Source of the DNA: Actinoplanes palleronii
GTDB taxonomy: Bacteria; Actinomycetota; Actinomycetes; Mycobacteriales; Micromonosporaceae
Assembly: GCF_016862315.1 (NCBI RefSeq)
Contig: NZ_BOMS01000077.1
Location: 1-36,775, forward strand
Direction: 5' to 3'
Length of the DNA: 36,775 nucleotides
Shown here piece by piece: positions 26,050 through 32,357 of this stretch. Both the position numbers and the translations under genes were made by a program. Position 1 is the stretch's first letter. The number at the start of each line of letters is the position of its first letter. The notes below the pieces were generated by a model. It worked only from the letters and a program-made list of their open reading frames with translations. It made no database searches and was not told where the DNA came from.

Positions 26050-28022
26050 CGGGCTGCCCTCTCGGTGAGCGGTGCGCTGCTCGGTTCGACGATCACCTTC
26101 GCGGCGACCTGCGGCCACGGGACCGGGCGGCCGTAGAGCCAGCCCTGCCCCTCGTCGCAGCCGGCCTCGACCAGCCATCGGTGGATCTCCAGCGTCTCCA
26201 CGCCCTCGGCGGTGACCCGGGAGCCGAGGCCGTGCGCCAGGTCGATCACCGAGCGGACGATGGCCTGACTCTGCGGATCACGGTCGACGTCCGCGACGAA
26301 CGCCCGGTCGATCTTGATCTCGGTGATCGGCAGCCCGCGCAGGTGCGACAGGCTGGTGTACCCGGTGCCGAAGTCGTCCACCGAGATGCCGACGCCGAGC
26401 GTGCCTAGCTCCTTGATCGCGCGCATCGCGGTCTCCACGTCGCCGGCCAGCGCAGTCTCGGTGACCTCCAGGATCAGCCGGTCCGGCCGGGCGCCGGTCG
26501 CGGCGAGCAGGGCGCCGACGAAGCCCACGAACCCGGTCGACTCCAGGTTCCGGGCCGAGATGTTGACCGACAGGGTCCAGTCCTGGCCGGTGGCGATCCA
26601 ACCGGCCTGGTCGTCCAGCGCGCGGCGCAGCACCCACTCGGTGAGCGGCGCGATCAGGCCGGAGTGCTCGGCGGCCGGCAGGAACTCGCCGGGCGGCAGC
26701 AGCCCGCGTTCCGGGTGCTGCCAGCGGACCAGGGCCTCGACCCCGTTGATCTCCGCGCCCGGTAGCCCGACCTTGGGCTGGTACCAGAGCACCAGCTCGT
26801 CACGCTCCAGCGCGTGCCGCAGCTCGGCCTGCACCTTCAGCCACTGATGCGGGTGCCCGACCGTGCCGCCGGCGAACACCACGATGTCCTCGGCACCGCG
26901 TTTGCCCTGGTACATGGCTGCGTCCGCGCGTACCTTCAGCTCCTGCAGCTCGGTGCCGTGCTCCGGGTAGAGCGCGATGCCGAAGCTGGCCTCCATGCTC
27001 AGCGGCACGCCGTCCAGCACCAGCTCCTCGGCGACCAGCTGCCGGATCCCGGCCAGCACGGCCACCGCCTGCTCCCGGTCCCGGCCGGGCAACATCACCG
27101 CGAACTCGTCGCCGCCGAGCCGGGCCAGCAGGTCGCTGTCGTCCAGCCCGGCCCGCAGCCGGGCGGCGACCACGCGCAGCAGCTCGTCACCGGCGTGGTG
27201 GCCGAGCGTGTCGTTGACTTCCTTGAACCGGTTCAGGTCGACGAGCACCACGGCGCCGCGCCCGCCGTCGCGCCCGGCGACCTCGAGCACCGACTCGGCC
27301 CGGCTGCGGAACGCCGCCCGGTTCGGCAGGCCGGTCAGCACGTCGTGCGAGGCCTGGTACTCCTGGCGGATCGCGTAACGCCGCAGCGACCGGGTGGTCC
27401 ACCCGGCCAGCAGAGCCAGGACCAGGTAGAGCGCGGCGAGACCGCCGGCCACCCGCTCGGCGAACCCTCTCAGCTGGGCCCGCAGCTGCGCGGCGATCCC
27501 CTGGTACGGCAGGTACAGCTCGAGCACCCCGATGGACTGCCCGGTCGCACCGGCCACCAGCGGCTGCACCACCCGGATCACCTCGTGGCCGGCCCCGCCG
27601 ATCACCTTCACCCGGGACTCGCCGGCCGTCGCGGCCTGGAAGTCCGGATCCGCCACCGGCAGCCCGCCGCTGGTCGAGCCGTCGTCGGAGAAGACCACCT
27701 GGCCGGTGAACCCGCGTACCCGCAGGCGCAGCACCGAGCCGTGGAAGACGGCCAGCTCGGTCGCCTCGCGCATCCCCTCGAGCTGGCTGGTGGTCAGCCC
27801 GGCGGCCATGTCCACGCCACCCAGCTTCGGGGCGACCGCCATCTCGGCGATCACCGCGGCCTGCGCGAGCCCCTGCTGACGGCCCTGCTCGGCGGCGTCG
27901 GCGCGATATCCGCGCCACATCACGGCGCCCAGCAGCACCACCGGGATCAGACTGGCGGCAGCGTACGTAGCGAACAGTCGCCGGCCGACCCGGGCGCCTG
28001 TCCGTCGACCTGACCGACGCAT
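26046..28022 (-). CDS. Membrane-bound GGDEF-EAL c-di-GMP enzyme
   Basis: 658-aa protein: TM1 about 16-36, extracytoplasmic sensor about 40-188, TM2 about 191-209, GGDEF domain about 225-385, EAL domain about 395-640. The synthase signature is intact (RLGGDEF, 301-307), but there is no RxxD inhibitory site five residues before it. The phosphodiesterase residues are also intact: EALVRW (429-434), EVTET, DDFGTG (549-554), KIDRAF and AEGVET. Both activities are thus possible. The start is uncertain: ATG at 28022 (chosen), GTG at 28028, or ATG at 28076; longer forms would run into the divergent gene. The stop overlaps the start of a binding-protein gene by 4 bp, so the two are probably made together. 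Confidence 0.9.
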   Translation of the reverse strand: MRRSGRRTGARVGRRLFATYAAASLIPVVLLGAVMWRGYRADAAEQGRQQGLAQAAVIAEMAVAPKLGGVDMAAGLTTSQLEGMREATELAVFHGSVLRLRVRGFTGQVVFSDDGSTSGGLPVADPDFQAATAGESRVKVIGGAGHEVIRVVQPLVAGATGQSIGVLELYLPYQGIAAQLRAQLRGFAERVAGGLAALYLVLALLAGWTTRSLRRYAIRQEYQASHDVLTGLPNRAAFRSRAESVLEVAGRDGGRGAVVLVDLNRFKEVNDTLGHHAGDELLRVVAARLRAGLDDSDLLARLGGDEFAVMLPGRDREQAVAVLAGIRQLVAEELVLDGVPLSMEASFGIALYPEHGTELQELKVRADAAMYQGKRGAEDIVVFAGGTVGHPHQWLKVQAELRHALERDELVLWYQPKVGLPGAEINGVEALVRWQHPERGLLPPGEFLPAAEHSGLIAPLTEWVLRRALDDQAGWIATGQDWTLSVNISARNLESTGFVGFVGALLAATGARPDRLILEVTETALAGDVETAMRAIKELGTLGVGISVDDFGTGYTSLSHLRGLPITEIKIDRAFVADVDRDPQSQAIVRSVIDLAHGLGSRVTAEGVETLEIHRWLVEAGCDEGQGWLYGRPVPWPQVAAKVIVEPSSAPLTERAAR

Positions 28023-28107
28023 CCGCACGCGGAACTGATCGACGCCGAACGGTGCATACTGAGATTTTCGCCGCATCCCCGGCGCGCCTGACGGCGTTTG
28101 ACCCGAC

Positions 28108-29250
28108 ATGCGTATCTCACAGCAGCTGCGGCTCGCGGTCACGGCCGGCGTCGCCGGCGTGCTGACGCTTCTGGGCTGGTCACCGGCGTACGCCACGGTC
28201 GGCGCCACGTCCCGGTCGCTGCCCTCGTTCAACGGCTCGGTCTACGCGGTCGCGTTCCTGGGCGGCACGGTCTACGTAGGCGGCTCGTTCACCGCGGCGA
28301 CCACGCACGGACGGCAGGTGGAACGGCGCCGGCTGGCCGCCTTCGACGCGCGCACCGGCGAGCTGCTGAACTGGGCGCCGACCGCGGACCGGACGGTGCG
28401 CGCGCTGGCCGCCACCGGTGACTCGGTCTACGCGGCCGGCGACTTCGGCACCGTCTCGGGGGCCGGGCGCGACGCGCTGGCCCGGTTCGACGCCCGGTCC
28501 GGGGAGCTCGGCGAGTTCGCGCACCGGGTGGACGGGATGCCGCGCGCGCTGGCCGTCGCACACGGCAGGCTCTTCCTGGGTGGCGACTTCACCTCGGTGG
28601 ACGGCGAGGACCGCACTCGGCTGGCCGCGTTCCGGCTGGCCGACGGCGCGCTCGACGAGGACTGGACACCGACCGCTGACGCGCCGGTCTACGCGCTGGC
28701 CACTTTCGGACGGCGGGTCTATCTGGGCGGGAGCTTTCATCGTACGAATCAGGTCCGATCGACCCGGCGGCTGAGCGCCGTCGACGCCGTCAGCGGCGAC
28801 CTGGACCGGGATTTCCGGCCGCAACCCACAGCGGTCGTCCACGCGGTGGCGGCCGACAGCACCGGGGTCTACGCCGGGCTGGGCGGACTCGGCGGCCGCG
28901 CCGAGGCCTGGACCACCGGCGGCCGGCAGCGCTGGTCACGGTTCTTCGACGGCGACGTGCAGGCGGTCGCGGTGCTGAACGGCACGGCGTACGTCGGCGG
29001 CCACTTCGACCGTGCCTGCCTGACCGCGAACGTCGACAAGTTCGGCGACTGCGACGACGACAACCGGTCCCGGATCAAGCTCGCCGCGATCGACGCCGAC
29101 GGCGACCTGACCGACTGGGCGCCGCAGGCCAACGGCATCCAGGGCGTCCGGGCGGTCGCCGCCAGCCGCGGGCTGGGCGCCATCGCGGCGGGCGGTGACT
29201 TCACCATGATCGGCGGGAACGCCCGGCACCGGATCGCGGCGTTCGGTTAA
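28108..29250 (+). CDS. Secreted beta-propeller protein
   Basis: 380-aa exported protein. A signal peptide (MRISQQLRLAVTAGVAGVLT, cleavage near AYA-TV) precedes about seven repeats of roughly 45-50 residues. Each has a strand pair such as VYAVAFLGGTVYVGGSFTA, VRALAATGDSVYAAGDFGT or VYALATFGRRVYLGGSFHR, then 'R-L-A-A-F-D-x-x-T-G-x-L'. This is the pattern of DUF5122/delta-60-like propellers found in actinobacterial cell-surface proteins. A Cys pair (ACLT...GDCDDDN) may form a disulfide. The ATG at 28108 overlaps the ATG of a longer open frame of the divergent GGDEF-EAL gene. Role unknown; ligand or matrix binding is inferred from the fold. Confidence 0.82.
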   Translation: MRISQQLRLAVTAGVAGVLTLLGWSPAYATVGATSRSLPSFNGSVYAVAFLGGTVYVGGSFTAATTHGRQVERRRLAAFDARTGELLNWAPTADRTVRALAATGDSVYAAGDFGTVSGAGRDALARFDARSGELGEFAHRVDGMPRALAVAHGRLFLGGDFTSVDGEDRTRLAAFRLADGALDEDWTPTADAPVYALATFGRRVYLGGSFHRTNQVRSTRRLSAVDAVSGDLDRDFRPQPTAVVHAVAADSTGVYAGLGGLGGRAEAWTTGGRQRWSRFFDGDVQAVAVLNGTAYVGGHFDRACLTANVDKFGDCDDDNRSRIKLAAIDADGDLTDWAPQANGIQGVRAVAASRGLGAIAAGGDFTMIGGNARHRIAAFG

Positions 29251-29290
29251 CCACAGGCCTGTGGATAACTAGCCCTCATCCTGTGGATAA
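29247..29290. other. Cluster of three DnaA-box-like sites
   Basis: TGTGGATAA occurs at 29260-29268 and 29282-29290, both exact complements of the DnaA-box consensus TTATCCACA. TTAACCACA, one mismatch, lies in the opposite orientation at 29247-29255. The first two sites form a near-perfect 22-bp palindrome centred on AGG-CCT. They span the convergent ends of the beta-propeller and the sugar-ATPase gene; no terminator hairpin with a U-tract is present there. Confidence 0.5.
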
Positions 29291-30072
29291 CCGGTGGAAT
29301 CCGGGGCCGGGGCGGCGCCCGTCATGATCGCCACGGCGTCCGACATCGAGTGCGACGACGGCGTGATCACCGCGATCCGGCGGCCCAGCCGCTGAATGTG
29401 GATGCGGTCCGCGATCTCGAAGACGTGGGGCATGTTGTGACTGATCAGGATCACCGGCAGCCCGCGGTCCCGGACGTCGCGGATCAGCTGCAGCACCCGG
29501 TTGCTCTCCTTGACCCCGAGCGCCGCGGTCGGCTCGTCCAGGATCACCAGCTTGCTGCCGAACGCCGCGGCCCGGGCCACCGCGACCGCCTGCCGCTGGC
29601 CGCCGGAGAGCGACTCGACGGCCTGCCCGATGTTCTGCAGGGTGGCCACGCCCAGCTCGCTCATGTGCCGGGCCGCCTCGGAGCGCATGTGCTTGCGGTC
29701 CAGCATCCGGAAGACCGACCCCAGCGGTCCGGCCCGGCGCTGCTCCCGGCCGAGGAACAGGTTGTCCGCGATGTCCAGGCCGGGTGCGACCGCGAGGGTC
29801 TGATAGACCGTCTCGATACCCGCGGCGCGCGCCTCCATCGGATTGCGGAACGCCACCGGTTCGCCGTCGAGCCGGATCTCGCCGCTGTCCGGGATCACCG
29901 CGCCGGACAGCGCCTTGATCAGGCTCGACTTGCCGGCGCCGTTGTCGCCGATCACCGCGAGGATCTCCCCCGGCATCAGCTCGAGGTCGCTGCCGTCGAT
30001 CGCGACGACCCGGCCGTACCGTTTGGTCAGGCCCTTCGCCTCCAGGACCGGCACCACAGTCTGGGTCGTCAT
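29269..30072 (-). CDS. Sugar ABC importer ATP-binding protein (FrcA-like)
   Basis: 267-aa ATPase of the ribose/fructose (CUT2) importer class, with a single nucleotide-binding domain as in FrcA rather than the duplicated RbsA. Motifs: Walker A GDNGAGKSS (42-50), with the Asp typical of CUT2; signature LSGGQRQAVAVARA; Walker B LVILDEPTAAL; and LISHNM switch region. The ATG at 30070-30072 overlaps the stop of a 30-codon mini-ORF (ATGA), and an AAGGAGG lies inside that mini-ORF 8 nt upstream. Last gene of the operon. Its final codons contain one of the DnaA-box-like sites. Sugar specificity is not determinable from the ATPase. Confidence 0.92.
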   Translation of the reverse strand: MTTQTVVPVLEAKGLTKRYGRVVAIDGSDLELMPGEILAVIGDNGAGKSSLIKALSGAVIPDSGEIRLDGEPVAFRNPMEARAAGIETVYQTLAVAPGLDIADNLFLGREQRRAGPLGSVFRMLDRKHMRSEAARHMSELGVATLQNIGQAVESLSGGQRQAVAVARAAAFGSKLVILDEPTAALGVKESNRVLQLIRDVRDRGLPVILISHNMPHVFEIADRIHIQRLGRRIAVITPSSHSMSDAVAIMTGAAPAPDSTGYPQDEG

Positions 30073-30161
30073 GCTGTGCCCTCCTTCGGGATGCCCTCGT
30101 GGCCCTCGCCTGCGAGATCGCCGATCAGTGCGGGTGGCTGCCGCTCGGTGCAGTCGGTCAT
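30069..30161 (-). CDS. 30-aa mini-ORF bridging permease and ATPase genes
   Basis: A small open frame on the minus strand begins MTDCTERQPP and ends IPKEGTA. Its ATG overlaps the permease stop (ATGA, 30158-30161) and its TGA overlaps the ATPase ATG (ATGA, 30069-30072). The frame exactly fills the 85-bp gap and contains the ATPase ribosome-binding site near its 3' end. The peptide has no hydrophobic segment and no recognisable motif; one Cys is at position 4. I see it as a translational bridge, possibly also a real microprotein. Chance is the alternative: a random 31-codon frame is not rare at this GC content, but coincidence of both overlaps is less likely. Confidence 0.5.
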   Translation of the reverse strand: MTDCTERQPPALIGDLAGEGHEGIPKEGTA

Positions 30162-31186
30162 CCCTTCACCTTCCTGATCCACTGGTCCAGCGACACCGCG
30201 ACCAGGACCAGCGTCCCGATGGCGAAGCCCTGCCAGACCACCTCGACGCCGGCCAGCTGCAGCCCGTTGCGGAAGACGCCGACGATCAGCGCGCCGATCA
30301 GCGTGCCGATCACCCCGCCGCGCCCGCCGAACAGGCTGGTCCCGCCGAGCACCACCGCGGTGATCGAGTCCAGGTTGTACTCGGTGCCGACGTTCGGGCT
30401 GGCCGAGGCGAGCCGTCCGATCAGGATCCAGCCGCCGACCGCGTAGAGCAGCCCGGCCACGGTGTAGACCGAGAACAGCACCCGGCCGGTCCGGATGCCG
30501 GCCAGCCGGGCCGCCTCGACGTCGTCGCCGGTGGCGTACACGTGCTTGCCCCAGGCGGTCCGGCTGAGCGCGTAGAAGAAGAAGCCGAACAGCAGCAGCA
30601 TGATGATCGAGCCGTAGCTGAGCTGGAAGTTCCCGATCGCGATGGCCTCGCCGGTCCAGGTCATCAGGCTCGGCATGTCGGTGCCGCGTACCGTCTCGCT
30701 GTTGCTGACCACCGAGTTCAGCGAGAAGAAGATGGTCAGCGTGCCGAGCGTGACGATGAACGGCGGCAGCTTGATCCGGGTGACGAGCATCCCGTTCAGC
30801 GCGCCCATCGCGGTGCCGCAGGCGAAGCCGAGCAGCAGCGCGAGCACCGCCGGCATACCGGCCTTGACGCAGAACTGGGCCATCAGGATCGAGGAGAAGA
30901 CCGCTATCGCACCGGCCGACAGGTCGATCCCGGCGGTCAGGATGATCATCGTCTGACCGAGCGCGAGCGTGGCGATCACGGTGACCTGCAGGAGCACCAG
31001 CGACAGGTTCGCCGCGGCGAAGAACCGGGTGTTGACGATCGAGAACGCGATGATCGCCAGGATCAGTACGGCCAGCGGTCCGAGGACCGGGTTCGCGTGC
31101 AGCGCGTGCTGCAGGCGCAGGCCGAACGAGTCGTGCCGGCGTACGTCGAAATCAGCGGCGGTCGAAGCACCTGTGCTCGTGGACAT
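30158..31186 (-). CDS. Sugar ABC importer permease (FrcC/RbsC-like)
   Basis: 342-aa permease with about eight to ten hydrophobic helices after a 30-residue hydrophilic N-terminus. CUT2 landmarks: GQTMIILTAGIDLSAGAIAVF, GMLVTRIKLPPFIVTLGT, the coupling segment GKHVYATGDDVEAARLAGI, and AVVLGGTSLFGGRGG. The last two are hallmarks of RbsC/FrcC permeases. The ATG at 31184-31186 is 7 bp after the binding-protein gene. The 3' end overlaps the mini-ORF by 4 bp. It forms the membrane channel for the monosaccharide captured by the upstream lipoprotein. Confidence 0.93.
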   Translation of the reverse strand: MSTSTGASTAADFDVRRHDSFGLRLQHALHANPVLGPLAVLILAIIAFSIVNTRFFAAANLSLVLLQVTVIATLALGQTMIILTAGIDLSAGAIAVFSSILMAQFCVKAGMPAVLALLLGFACGTAMGALNGMLVTRIKLPPFIVTLGTLTIFFSLNSVVSNSETVRGTDMPSLMTWTGEAIAIGNFQLSYGSIIMLLLFGFFFYALSRTAWGKHVYATGDDVEAARLAGIRTGRVLFSVYTVAGLLYAVGGWILIGRLASASPNVGTEYNLDSITAVVLGGTSLFGGRGGVIGTLIGALIVGVFRNGLQLAGVEVVWQGFAIGTLVLVAVSLDQWIRKVKG

Positions 31187-31193
31187 GCGGAGT

Positions 31194-32216
31194 TCACCCC
31201 CAGCAGTTCTGCTTGCCCCACGTGGAGTCCTTGGCCTCCACGCCGGCCTGCGGATCGTCGGTGATCAGCTGGACGCCGGTGTCGAAGAAGTCCTTGCCGG
31301 CGGTGTTCTGCGGTTTGGTGCCGTCCTTGGCGTACTTCGCGATCGCCTCGACCCCGAGCTCCGCCATCTTGATCGGGAACTGCATCGAGGTGGCCCCGAT
31401 GACGCCGTTCGCGACGTTGTCCACTCCCGGGCAGCCGCCGTCGATCGAGACGATGGTGACCTCGGAGTCCTTACCGGCCGCCTTGAGCGCCTGGTACGCC
31501 CCGGCCGCCGCGGGCTCGTTGATGGTGTAGACCAGGTTGATCGACGGGTCCTTCTGGAGCAGGTTCTCCATCGCGGTGCGCCCGCCCTCCTCGTTCCCGT
31601 CGGTCACGTCGTGACCGGCGATCCGGGGGTCGTTCTCGTCACCGATCCGGTTCGGATCCCCGTTGGGGATGCCGAACCCCTCCAGGAAGCCCTGGTCCCG
31701 CTTGACGTCCACCGAGACCTGGTTGGGGTTGAGGTCGAGCATGGCGATCTTCGCCTGCTTGCCGTCCTTGGCGAACTTGGCCTTGGCCCACTCGCCGATC
31801 AGCTTGCCGGCCTGGTAGTTGTCGGTCGCGAAGGTGGCGTCCGCGGCATCCGGTGGATCCACCGGGGTGTCCAGCGCGATGACCAGCATGCCCGCTTTGT
31901 GAGCGCGGTCCAGCGAGGGCACGATCGCCTTCGAGTCGTTCGGCGTGATCAGGAAACCCTCGGCGCCGAACGAGATCAGGTTCTCGATCGCCTGGACCTG
32001 TGCCTCGTTGTCGCCGTCCACCTTGCCGGCGAAGGTCTGCAGGTCGAGACCGGCCGTTGCGGCGGCCCGCTCGGCGCCGTGTTTCATGGTCACGAAGAAC
32101 GGGTTGGTGTCGGTCTTGGTGATCAGACCGACCACCGGCTCACCGGAGCCCCGGTTGCAGGCCGCGCCGGCCAGCACCAGCAATATGCAACTTGTCGTCG
32201 CCAACAGCCTGCGCAT
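31194..32216 (-). CDS. Sugar-binding lipoprotein of the CUT2 importer (FrcB-like)
   Basis: 340-aa substrate-binding lipoprotein of the periplasmic-binding-protein type I/LacI-like family. The lipobox is LAGAAC (Cys at about 20). Conserved stretches: VGLITKTDTNPFFVTMKHGAE at the start of lobe 1 (split), DGDNEAQVQAIENLIS, TPNDSKAIVP, ALDTPVDP and FATDNYQAGKLIG. These are typical of FrcB-like fructose, ribose or mannose binders. The RBS GGAGG is 5-6 nt before the ATG at 32214-32216. It is the first gene of the importer operon, behind a good sigma-70 promoter with a palindromic operator candidate. The bound sugar is unknown. Confidence 0.92.
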   Translation of the reverse strand: MRRLLATTSCILLVLAGAACNRGSGEPVVGLITKTDTNPFFVTMKHGAERAAATAGLDLQTFAGKVDGDNEAQVQAIENLISFGAEGFLITPNDSKAIVPSLDRAHKAGMLVIALDTPVDPPDAADATFATDNYQAGKLIGEWAKAKFAKDGKQAKIAMLDLNPNQVSVDVKRDQGFLEGFGIPNGDPNRIGDENDPRIAGHDVTDGNEEGGRTAMENLLQKDPSINLVYTINEPAAAGAYQALKAAGKDSEVTIVSIDGGCPGVDNVANGVIGATSMQFPIKMAELGVEAIAKYAKDGTKPQNTAGKDFFDTGVQLITDDPQAGVEAKDSTWGKQNCWG

Positions 32217-32235
32217 GTCGCCTCCGTAGATCGAG

Positions 32236-32281
32236 GGACAACGTTGCCTTGGAGTAGACGCCCAGGCTTCGGCAATGTCAA
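32236..32281 (-). promoter_or_regulatory. Promoter and operator candidate of the sugar importer operon
   Basis: Minus-strand TTGACA (32276-32281), a 17-bp spacer and TCTACT (32253-32258) form a near-consensus vegetative promoter. Just past the expected start site lies GGCAACGTTGTCC (32236-32248) with the perfect palindrome CAACGTTG at 32239-32246, centred on CG as LacI-family operators are. A second symmetric element, TTGTGTTGCACAA (32295-32307), lies upstream of the -35 box. Confidence 0.65.
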
Positions 32282-32310
32282 CACGGGGTTGCGCTTGTGT
32301 TGCACAAAGT

Positions 32311-32341
32311 GATCGCGGCCCGCCGATGGCGGGCCGCGATC
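32311..32341 (-). terminator. Hairpin terminator of the discoidin/beta-helix gene
   Basis: Perfect 14-bp G+C-rich arms 32311-32324 and 32328-32341 (GATCGCGGCCCGCC and its complement) with a 3-nt loop, 16 bp beyond the stop codon. On the minus strand it is followed by ACTTTGTG, a poor U-tract. Confidence 0.65.
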
Positions 32342-32357
32342 CGTTACTTCAGAACGA

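Noticed and set aside
29247..29290. Chromosomal origin oriC
   Set aside because: Only three boxes, no A+T-rich unwinding element and no dnaA, dnaN, recF or gyrB genes nearby.
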